Shown one piece after another: positions 25,061 through 35,300 of a DNA stretch of 64,000 bases (its first letter is position 1; each line of letters starts with the position of its first letter). The DNA comes from Paraspadella gotoi (taxonomy: Eukaryota; Chaetognatha): positions 22,325,942-22,389,941 of the forward strand of contig CM119268.1 in assembly GCA_051294375.1 (NCBI GenBank). Direction: 5' to 3'. The notes under the pieces were generated by a model. It made no database searches and was not told the DNA's origin. It was given only the letters and a program-made list of their open reading frames with translations. The position numbers were made by a program, and so were the translations under genes.

Positions 25061-25508
25061 AGGCGAATATTTGAGGAGCAGGATGTTTGAATGGCAAAAG
25101 ATTGAGGCTTATGGCAAAGATAATATGTGTGGCAAAGGTGTGCGGCAAATATGAAAGATGTAGACAAATGCAAAGTGCAAATGGAAAAGACAAGTGGTGT
25201 CGATTAATGACGAAGACAAATGGCAAGTGGCAAGGTGAAAACAAACGTCAATGATGAACAGTGAAGACAAAAGGTGAATAGTGAAGAAGAAGAGGAAGAC
25301 GACTGGAGAAAATGAGCGGCGACGACAAAATGCTCGTGTGAACGGCGAATTGCGAAGACGAGGGGCGAAGACGAGCGGCGAAGACGAAATGACTCATTTT
25401 GCCCCGAAATGACAAAGACATCGTCTTCACATTCGACCCAAGGGTGAAAGATAATTTTCCCTCTTAAAACTTTTAATTCAATTTCGATCCGACGAAGGGA
25501 AAAAAAAA

Positions 25509-25774
25509 GGCCTTATTTTCCCAGGACGCCCCATTTTATGTTAATTTTGGAATTAGGTTTTATTTTTTAGTTAAAAATTAGATTAAAGGTTAAGGTTAGG
25601 GACTAGATGAGGGATGAGGTTAGTGATTAAGGTTAGGGATTTTGGTTAGGGACTAGTATTTAGTGGTAAAGGATAAGGGTTCAGGATTAGGTTAGATTTA
25701 AGGATTAGAGTGAGGGATTGGTTAAAACATTAAAGTTAAAATTAAATTCTGGGATCAACGAACTGAAAAAAGGC

Positions 25775-25775
<1 letters not shown>
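25509..25775. mobile_element. Telomere-like MITE, copy 5
   Basis: Starts GGCCTTATTTTCCCAGGACG, interior GGTTAGGGATTTTGGTTAGG and similar, ends at a (GA)n tract near 25775. Confidence 0.55.
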
Positions 25776-25811
<36 letters not shown>

Positions 25812-26339
25812 GAAAAAAAACTTTTTGAAGGGCTGGATAAACTAATTAGGTTTTTTTGTTTCTCTCTAGATATTTTTATTTTTTTATAATTTTAATTTTC
25901 TTTTTATTATTATCGATTCTTTGTGTGTTATTTTTTTAAAATATTACTAGCTCGCCTCGTCGTTTGGAAAATGGAGAAAACAAAGTTGCTTCAAAGGCAC
26001 GGTAGAAAAAAAACTGGTTTTGTAAATGAAAACCTGCTTGGAGAATGTGTCCCCTTGATTGTTATGCGAGCTGGAAAAAAAGAGATTGAAAGAGAGGTAA
26101 TTTATTAGTTTCGACGCGAGTACTCGCGGAGTAACTCGGCTACAGGAATTCCGAAAACTATGAAGAATAAAATACAGAATTTTGATGCTGTGCATGTCAT
26201 AAATCTGCGGGCAAAAAAAAAATTATATCATGACATGTCATGACATATGATGTGATCAAAGGGAAATACACGTGAAAATAAAGTCACAAGTTAAAATTTT
26301 AGATATGGCTTCTCATCTTTAAGATCTTTGCAATTGTTA

Positions 26340-26830
26340 TGTTTCATATGGATTCAAGTATTTTTTGTTTTAATTTCTTTCTCATTATGATTTACTGCTA
26401 TATGCATTTTTTTTAATAATATGCAAATTAGTATATAGAATACTATATGCTAATGTGAATATTGCAGTAAATCACTTTTACAACTTCCAATTGAAAAAAA
26501 CACTTTCCAGTTGTAAACGGTTGTTTCTTTAAATTATATATATATTTCTCTTTCTTTTGTCAGGCGCTGCCTCTTCTGATTCGTCTAAAAATGAGTTCAG
26601 CTCTGCAGTGGTTGGACTTCTCTTTTTCTCTTTCTTTCTCTCTCTCTTTCTTTCTCTCTCTCTCTCTCACTCATACACGCAATTGTTTTTTTTTTTTACG
26701 ATGAATGATTCATCGCGTCAATGAATGATTATCATCACATCAATGAATTACTATTACATCAACCAGTCAATTACTATTACATCAATCAATTACTATTAAA
26801 TCAATAATCGCATCAATCGTTTTTTTTTAT
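26340..26830 (+). repeat. Dispersed repeat, copy 2
   Basis: Same modules in the same order as 17880-18600, more diverged, ending in ACATCAATGAATTACTATT units. Confidence 0.6.
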
Positions 26831-26931
26831 TTTTTCACTATACTTTTATGATTTTTATTATTATTTTCCATCGTCTTTTTTCTCAATACACGCCCTACCT
26901 TATTCTCTGAGTTCTTATTTAAAAATAGTAG

Positions 26932-27127
26932 AAAAAGTTTGAATTTTAATTCGACAACTATTTTATTTCAAATGAAACGTAAATATTTCGACTCTTAGAC
27001 TCTTCATCAGCGTCATTAAAAACCTAATAACGCTGATGAAGACTCGCACTAAGAGTCGAAACTTGAACGTTTCATTTGAAATGAAATAGTTGTCGAATTA
27101 AAATTCAATCTTTTTCTACTAATCACT
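26932..27127. mobile_element. Inverted pair of hammerhead-bearing retroelement termini, pair 1
   Basis: Arms 26932-27018 and 27030-27127 are inverted copies (GTAGAAAAAGTTTGAATTTT, ACAACTATTTTATTTCAAAT and so on), each containing CTGATGA and GTCGAAA. The right arm runs into the tRNA-Leu 3' half. Confidence 0.6.
27033..27063 (+). ncRNA. Hammerhead-ribozyme-like motif
   Basis: CTGATGA, stem GACTC/GAGTC with loop GCACTAA, then GAAAC: both conserved core boxes intact. An inverted partner with CTGATGA and GTCGAAA lies at 26986-27010. Confidence 0.5.
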
Positions 27128-27162
27128 ACGCAACGAAAGAAAGGAAATAACACAACACCATT

Positions 27163-27204
27163 GAAGTCTCTCTGGAAGAGTGGGTTCGAATCCCACCGCT
27201 GCCA
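27163..27204 (+). pseudogene. 3' half of a tRNA-Leu-like gene
   Basis: The sequence from 27180 reads GTGGGTTCGAATCCCAC followed by CGCTGCCA, a complete T arm and acceptor 3' strand typical of tRNA-Leu. It is preceded by remnants of a variable arm (GTCTCTCTGGAAGA). The 5' half (acceptor, D arm, anticodon) is absent. Directly upstream is the end of an inverted-repeat, hammerhead-bearing element. It is either a truncated tRNA or a tRNA-derived retroelement piece. Confidence 0.55.
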
Positions 27205-27679
27205 GCACATTAAAGGAAAAACTCATGGATTTCTAAGACGAAATCGAACGTGATTTATTCTGAGAATAATAACAATAACGGTGAGACACACGCAGGAGTC
27301 CAGATCAATTTTACTGAAACTAAGGAAAGCTAGGTCTATTTATATCTATAGAAGAGGATTAGAGGCAAGGGGTATTTTTACAATTGTATTGTTTCTGGAA
27401 GCTGATTGGTCGATGCCATTCTCTCCTCAACCAATCCGATCCTCCGATCCTATTTTGATTTCGGTTCTGGTTTATATTTTATTTCTCTTTTGGTGAGGTT
27501 GAGTCTCCTGCGATGATACTTACCCTTTATAAAATGCGTCTTATGACATTTTCTTGCCACACGGACACGACAAATTACCGTCTCATTAGCTTCGGAACTT
27601 TGGATCTGACTGTAGTTCGTCACTTCATGTGGGTTAGAAGTCCCGCTTACTAGCATTGATACCAAGGACCGCAATCCTT

Positions 27680-28110
27680 CCAGCATTCCAGCATTCCACC
27701 CTCAACTCCAGCAATTATTCCCCCTCCAGCAATCCTTCTCCAACTCCAGCAATCCTTTTTTCCAACTCCAACAATCTTTGTCCCCAACTCCAGCAAACGT
27801 TTTCCCCAACTCCAGCAATCCTTCCCCCTCCAGTAATCCTTCTCCTACTCCAGCAATCTTTTTCCCCAACTCTAGCAATCCTTCCCCAACTCCAGCAATC
27901 CTCCAACTAAGGCAATTCTTTTCCCAACTCCAGCAATTCTTTTCCCCACTCAAGTAACTCCAGAAATCCTTTTTCCCAACTCCAACAATCCGTTTCCAAA
28001 ACTCTAGCAAGCCTTCCCAAACTCCAGCAACCCTTCCCCCTCCAGCAATTCTTCTCCAACTCCAGCAATCCTTTTCCCCAACTCCAGCAATCCGTCCCCC
28101 ACTCCTTAAT
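27680..28110 (+). repeat. Minisatellite of CCAACTCCAGCAATCCTT-type units
   Basis: About 20 imperfect units of 18-27 bases built from CTCCAGCAATCCTT with variable T/C runs. It opens frames on both strands (Gly-Val/Leu-Leu-Glu repeats on minus), but nothing else supports coding. Confidence 0.75.
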
Positions 28111-28429
28111 CCTTTATTAAAAATCGAGTCTAGAAAATTATCCCACCGGATTTCAAACTTGGTAGAGTTGACATCGGGAGAAGAAATCGATTGACATCTT
28201 AAAGATGGTGAAAGGAAATTCACCGAGAAAAGATCGAAGAAAGAAGAAGGAGGAGGAGGAGGAGGAGGAGGAGGAGAGTACGAATACGAATCAAAGGTGA
28301 AAACTGGTCAAGTCTGTGAAGGATGAGGGAGATGGTTCGTTGATTTGTGAAATCACATGCGTGATAACCGATTAGGTAATAAGCGAGTTTGTGAACAAAA
28401 TTTATTTATTCAATAATTGATAATTTAAT

Positions 28430-28920
28430 TAACTTGTTTATTCATTTATTCATTTATTTGTTTGTTCGTTCGTTTATACATTCTTTTGATTCTTTTTTTT
28501 AAATAATTTGCTGAATTATTCAGCCTTTCTTTCATTCATATTTATATTCATTCCTTTGATACTTTGATTAATTCATTCATTCCACTAATTGATTCTTTCA
28601 TTCAGTCATTCATTAACAGGATCACTCCTCAATTTATTCATTCCTTTTTTCATTCATTCATTCATTCATTCATTCATTTATTCATTCATTCATTCATTCC
28701 ATTGGCAATCCAGACGTCCCAGATCTCAGGGTCCCAGGTTCGAATCCTGTGGCGGACGGATTTATTTCCCAAAAGAAATATCTCCACTCGAGAGGCCGCA
28801 GATTCATTCACTCATTCATTCATACATTCACTCCATAATTCATTAATTCCTTTTATTAATTTTTTTTTCAGTCACTCATTCATTCAATCATTCATTGATT
28901 CATTCATCCCATTCATTCAA
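28430..28920 (+). repeat. (ATTC)n/(ATTT)n tract
   Basis: Interrupted ATTC arrays around the B-box fragment. Poly-Ser-Phe-Ile-His frames are by-products. Confidence 0.85.
28730..28800 (+). mobile_element. Fragment with a tRNA B box inside an ATTC repeat tract
   Basis: CCCAGGTTCGAATCCTGTGG matches a Pol III B box and T arm and interrupts an (ATTC)n tract. The rest of a tRNA or SINE is not recognisable. Confidence 0.4.
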
Positions 28921-29909
28921 TTCATTGCCCTTCATTTAAGACGCCCTTCCCGGTTCCAACCATTCTGGTCACCGGAGCGAGTTCGATGACGATGCAGCCT
29001 CCAACTCCGCCGCCGCCGCAGACGACGCGGCGAATCCGCTCCCCGACGCAGCGTTGGCCGCCGGAATGGCTGGCGACGCCTCGTCGCCGGGTCGGAGCGG
29101 CGAGGGCGGCGCCGCGCGGAGCTGGGCTGCGGGCTGCGGGCTGCGGGCTGCGGGCGGCGTCGGGGAAGTTAAGAAGAAGACAAACCAATCGGTTCAGGGT
29201 CAGTCGTTGTTGTCCNNNNNNNNNNGGATGAGGGAGATGGTGAGATTTGGTTCGTTGATTTGTGAAATCACATGCGTGATAACCAATTAGGTAATAAGCG
29301 AGTTTGTGAGCAAAATTTATTTATTCAATAATTGATAATTTAATTAACTTGTTAATTCATTTATTCATTTATTTGTTTGTTCGTTCGTTTATACATTCTT
29401 TAGATTCTTTTTTTAAAATAATTTGCTGAATTATTCAGCCTTTCTTTCATTCATATTTATATTCATTCCTTTGATACATTGATTAATTCATTCATTCCAC
29501 TAATTGATTCATTCATTCAGTCATTCANNNNNNNNNNTATTTCAAAGAATGTTCCATATATAATAGACTCCAACCCCATTCACCAAACACCAAATACCAA
29601 ACACCAAATATAGTTTTAGCTATTACTCTTTTTTATAAAATTATTTTATGTTTCATTAAAAATATTTGGGCTAAAACTAATTGAATTTCAATGTTGAGCA
29701 AATTAAAGTTTTATATTTGATAAAGATTTTGTTTAAAAATTAATACCGAAAAATATCCTATTTTGTTATTTTTTTAATTTTATATGAAATTTTCAAAATT
29801 ACCTATTTCAATATCTTATATTGTTATATTTTATGAATGTTTTACTATTTAAACTTAGAGAAAAACAAAGTTTATTTTTTTATTTATAACGATTTTTATT
29901 TTTACATAG

Positions 29910-29945
29910 GGACATGTTTTGGCTTTATGTATAAGCCTTCATCAG
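29910..29945 (-). ncRNA. Hammerhead-ribozyme-like motif (second box changed)
   Basis: Minus strand CTGATGA, stem GGCTT/AAGCC, AAAAC in place of GAAAC, ATGTCC. Confidence 0.4.
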
Positions 29946-29981
29946 CGTTTGAATAATCAGACAAATTTTCTCTTAACATTG

Positions 29982-30033
<52 letters not shown>

Positions 30034-30508
30034 TGAGAGGGAGAGAGAGAAAAGAGAGAGAGATAAAGCTTCCAACAAAGGTTGAGAAAAAGACAGTGGT
30101 CAGATTGAGGACAGGTGAAGGTAATGCTTTACTATTTAAACTATATTATTTAATTATATATATATTACTTTTTAAAAATATTATTTGCTTATTATATCTA
30201 ATAATTCATTTTGGAGGAGGAGGTCAGTGAGGTTTTCTGGAAATCGAGGGAGCATAGAATAGAATACAATTAGACTACAATATTTAATATTTAATACAAT
30301 ATTTAATTATCATTTTGCGCATTTCAAATTATTAAAGATAAACCTTTCCCTTTTAAATCTTAGCAAATTAGATTCATAAGTTTATTCGTTATATCTTTAG
30401 TTTTTAAAGATCCTTTCCTCAATTAAAAATTGCCGTACTTTTATTCAGTTAACTACTAGTAAACCAAAAATTGTCTATTACCTATTTAGAAAAAATCCTT
30501 TGCCTAAG

Positions 30509-31086
30509 TTCACCCTTAGGAATGAACCACATTATACTAATAAACATTTTATATAATAAAAAAATTATTAATAAATTTTACAATTTATGACAGTAGGCCA
30601 TATTTATACTAGTACTAATCCAATAAATATTAAAATTTCAAAACAGTTTTTTTTTTAAATTTTTTGCAGATTTGGATTCCGTCATAAAAGTTGATAGAAA
30701 GAAATATAACTCTTTTTAAAAATTCCTTCATTAAGTGGGTTCAAAAATTAAAAAAAAGCTATATTTTAAGCTGAAAATTAACTTTTTATATATTAAATTT
30801 AGTTTTTTTAATTTTTTAACCCACTTAATGAAAGACATTTTTAAAAAATGATTTATTTTCTTTTATCAACTTTTGACGAGGAATTCAAATCTGCATCAAA
30901 ATTAAGAAAAGCATATTTTGAAATTTTTCGATTTTATAAGGATAGTACTATGTATAAATATAGCCTACTGCGAAAATTAAACGCATAAAATTAATTTTTT
31001 TACATATTAATATTCACTGATTGGTATTGTTGTTCATAAATTGACATTTTAGAATTTTCGTATGTAACTTTCACTACGCCTTACTG
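30509..31086. mobile_element. Foldback MITE, copy 3, left end truncated
   Basis: Same family as 2662-3274, with the paired TTCATTAAGTGGG and CCCACTTAATGAA segments and an intact right end (AACTTTCACTACGCCTT). The left terminus is missing and no target duplication is seen. Confidence 0.65.
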
Positions 31087-31403
31087 ACTACACTCTTCCC
31101 ATCGGTTGGTCAACGCTAACTTACCTTCTCTTACTTTATTGTAACTTGTAATTCATCGAGTCAAACAAAAGTCTTAAGTAATGAATAACATAAAATGAGT
31201 CATTACTAAATTGGGGAAAAAGAGTTTTTATTCAGGGAGAAACAAAAAACATTTCACAGTCGAAAAATTGAGAATAAGCATTTTGGAAATCACGCATTGA
31301 GTCTCTCTCTCTTCTCTCTCTTCTCCTCTCTCTCTCTCTCTGCAGAATATAGCATTTTGGAAATCACGCATTGAGTCTCTCTTCTCTCTCTCTCTTCTCT
31401 CTT

Positions 31404-31438
<35 letters not shown>

Positions 31439-31449
31439 CTTCTCTCTCT

Positions 31450-31593
31450 TCTCTCTCTCTCTCACGGTCTTCATCCTTGACATCGAACGATTTCTTACAA
31501 AGTCTCTCTTATCTTTTCCACTTCTTCCCCCTCTCTCTCTCTCTCACGGCTCTTTTATCGATGCATTCTAACAAAGTCTCTTCTCCACCCTTC

Positions 31594-31622
<29 letters not shown>
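31450..31622 (-). repeat. Tandem partial copies of the last coding exon end of gene D
   Basis: Two degraded copies of the terminal 60-70 coding bases (GACTTTGTTAGAATCG, GATGTCAAGGATGAAGA, CCGTGAGAGAG) lie beyond the stop codon, separated by (GA/TC)n runs. Confidence 0.7.
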
Positions 31623-31624
<2 letters not shown>

Positions 31625-32272
31625 ACGGCTCTTCATCCTTGACATCGACAACGATTCTAACAAAGTCTCTCTCCACTTCCTCTCTCTCTATCGAGTATCC
31701 CGCGATGGATAAAGTATTAAGACCGTCGCTTTTGAATCTTCGCGCTGCGCCGTGGATGAGCCGGCTCCTGTTGTCGTTGTTGTCGTTGTTTATCGCCGTC
31801 GTCGTGGCAACGAGGACCGGGGAATGAGAGAGGTAAGGGATAGAGAAAGGGATAAAAAAAAGGGTGGGGAAATCCTCATTAGCAAAATGATTTAAAAAGA
31901 TCGATCTTCCTGTAGTTATGCTGAATTCGTATTTACGGTAAAACTTTTAAAAAGAAGTAAAAGAAAAAATATTAGTAGAAATAAGTTTGAATTTATTTGC
32001 AACAATTATTTTATTAGTACATAAGGACGTACATGTTTCGGCTTTAGTTACAAGCCTTCTTTAGCGTCATAGAAAAATTGTTTGTGAACTTTCACAAATC
32101 ATTTGTGCAAAGGAAAAGTAAGAGAGAGAGAGAGAGAGAGATAGAGGGCAAAGTTTCCATCACAGAGTTGAGAAAAAGAATAGTGGTCAGATGTGAGGAC
32201 AGGTCAAGGTGAAGACAGATTGAGTTAGACTGTGAAAAGAAATTAAGTGGTGAAAATTTTGAGAGAGAGAGG

Positions 32273-32314
<42 letters not shown>

Positions 32315-35300
32315 AAAAGGAACATTAGTAACAATACATTGTGCAATGTACAACAGAGATAAATGATTTAAACTAACAGTGAAATAAACATTTTAACATG
32401 AAACTACTTAATAAATAATTGAGTATAAAACAGTGAAATTGAAATGTGAAAGGAAAGAGAGAATTAAGTTTGGAAGATATTAATGTGTAAAGTGAAATTT
32501 AAGAATTAAGAAAGAGCTCAAAATGAGCTGGCCCCCTTTAAATCATTTATCTCTGTTGTACATTGCACAATGTATTGTTACTAATGTTCCTTTTTTCTTT
32601 TCTCTCTCTCTCTCTCTGATTTGTGAAAGTTCACAAACAATTTTTCTGTGACGCTGAAGAAGGCTTGTAACTAAAGCCGAAACATGTACGTCCTTATGTA
32701 CTAATAAAATCGTTGTTGCAAATAAATTCAAACTTATTTCTACTAATCCAAACACAACGAAAAGAAAGGAAAATTCGCTATGCCTAAGAAAAAATATTAA
32801 AATCAATTATAAATGTTTTCAGGGTTCTCTCGCCTTTTTGGCAAAAAAAAAATTAAAATCAATTATAAATGTTGTTTTAAGGGTTCTCTTACCTTTTTGG
32901 CAAAACAAAAATTAAAATCAATTATAAATGTTGTTTTAAGGGTTCTCTTTCCTTTTTGGCAAAAACAAATATGAAAATCAATTATAAATGTTTTTTTTAG
33001 GGTTCTCTTGCCTTTTTGGCAAATAAAAATACTAAAATAAATTATAAATGTTGTTTTAAGGGTTCTCTTTCCTTTTTGGCAAAAACAAATATCAAAATCA
33101 ATTATAAATGTTGTTTTAAGAGTTCTCTTGCCTTTTTGCTAAAAAAAATATTAAAATAAATTATAAATGTTGTTTTAAGAGTTTTCTTGCCTTTTTGGTT
33201 CCCGTTTAGAGTAAGGCTCCTTGCTCTTTTGGTGAAAGAGCATGGTGTAGTGAAATAAATGGTTCGTAACTGGTTCACGCTTGAGTGGAAAACCTGGGGG
33301 GAACGACAGATAAATAATAGTAATGGTATTAATGAGTAATGATTGCGATCTTCAATAGTAATGGTAATATGCGATTTTATTCGATCAGAACAAAGTGGAT
33401 TCAGTACATTCAAAATAAAAAAACATAGACTTAAATCTGAGCAAACAAAAAAACAATAGAATAGAAAAAGAATTAATTAAATTAATAAGTTAAAAATTTA
33501 AATTTTTTTTTCATGTTGTAAAAAATGGAACTAGTTTCTGCAGAACTGTATTTTTTAATGTATGAATCTTCGTGATAAAGGTTTTCCTGCGATTATTAAA
33601 AATTGTAGCTTGGTCTTAACAAATGATTGTTTTTAAAATCGGACACGTTTCGACTCTTAAGGTTCGAGTCTTCATCAGCATTTGATTTAACACAATGCCA
33701 AACATAATAATAAATAATCGATTAGAAGCACCCATTCTCACTAAGGCAGCAATGTCGCTGTCGTATTAACCCGAAGTAATTTTAACAATCCGCGACATTC
33801 AGCATTTGTCACAGTCTCAGTCGTTCAGTATTGGTCACACCACGCAGCGAAATGTCTCTACCTGCAGCAACTGCTCTCTTGGCAAAATCATCGTCTTCAC
33901 CACCCCATGCCCAAAATAGATTTGAAAATCCGTTCATGGATTCGTATTGAGTCTTGGTTGTGGCGACGACTCCGCCCAGCATCATACCGTAATCCATTCT
34001 TGAGGAGGGGGGGAAATAATTAGGGTATTGTAAAAGTGGGCATCGTTGATACCGCCACTGCATCAACTCCCCTCGACCAACCTGTATCGTAAGGTATCCA
34101 CGTAAGCTCCAAAGTGTTTGGGTCCTTCATCGTCGCATCGATACAGAATCCTTTCGTCTTCAGGGATGAGATCGATATCGTGGAAGAAGAAGCAGTCGAT
34201 GTCAGGTCTAATCGAACGCGCCTTCATGAACCCCACGTTGTAGAGTTTTCCTTTGGGGGAAAAAGATTTGGAAGCGGGAAGAGGATATTCAATTTTTCTT
34301 TCCTGGATGATGTTCTTTGATATGAACAAGCGGTATAGGGATATTTGTCATTAAGAGTACACTAGCTTTGTAACAGATAATACAGTAATAAAGCTGCGTG
34401 TATATTTTAACGTACTCGTAGGATAACATGATTTATTTGCACATTTAAGAAAGGAAAAAGAAAAAAAGGGGAGAGGGAAAGAAAGTTTATGCGTTGATAT
34501 CGGACAAATGAACAGTGTTTTTCAAAAGCCTCAGGTAAACATAGTTTTTATGGTGGACTAAAATTCGCCAACCGTTCATCAGCGGCCATTGGTGCAAGAG
34601 GCAAGTTAATTGCCTCCCCAACTCAAAGGTCCGGGGTTAAATCCCGGTGGTCGCCCAGCAGTTAAGAGGGACGGGGCGCTTAACCCGCCTGTAACACGGT
34701 GAAACAGCCTGATCCGAAGCTCTGGGACTGCCTATATTGAACGGTTTTGTCATTAACTCATAACAATAATCACTGTATTTTTATTTGGTTCCTTTATTGA
34801 ATACCTTAGCAAGATATTTTCCTTGCTCCATTCCATACCTTTATTGAATGCCTTAGCAAGGTCTTTTCCATGCCACACCCCATACCTTTATTGAATGCCT
34901 TAGCAAGGTCTTTTCCATGCCACACCCCATACCTTTATTGAATGCCTTAGCAAGGTCTTTTCCATGCCACACCCCATACCTTTATTGAATGCCTTAGCAA
35001 GGTCTTTTCCATGCCACACCCCATACCTTTATTGAATGCCTTAGCAAGGTCTCCCCCTTGTTCCACAACAAATATTTGATAATCGATTTTTTGTCGTTGA
35101 AGAAAAGGATTAATGACGCTGAGAAAAATACGAAGATGCTCCTCTCGATCTCTGATGAATAAAAATTGTTAAAAATGTCGAATTATTTGTCTAATTAATG
35201 TTAATAATCTTTATCACTAATTTATACTTTTTAGTTTTTAATAAGATAAAGTATTTGAAACAAAACGCAGTTATGTAATGTATTATTAAAATGCTTTAAA

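Larger units (their letters stand above)
28310..29527. repeat. Duplicated flank around small gaps
   Basis: 28318-28620 and 29226-29527 are nearly identical (GGATGAGGGAGATGG, then AATCACATGCGTGATAACC, then ATTC-rich tract). The second copy sits between two 10-N gaps. Between them are (ATTC)n tracts and a short GC-rich block at 28940-29170 whose frames are open but carry no recognised domain. Confidence 0.6.

Noticed and set aside
24549-25244. Frames of up to 231 codons on both strands
   Set aside because: All come from the 14-base stop-free minisatellite; several overlapping frames are open at once and none has splice or start context.
28930-29215. GC-rich open frames, one with an ILVTGASS-like stretch recalling short-chain dehydrogenases
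   Set aside because: The match is too short, the following residues are low-complexity Pro/Arg/Ala, and frames on both strands are open; no splice-supported exon.
34790-35027. Regular 47-base array as a CRISPR
   Set aside because: There are no unique spacers; units are head-to-tail copies of an exon edge in an animal gene.
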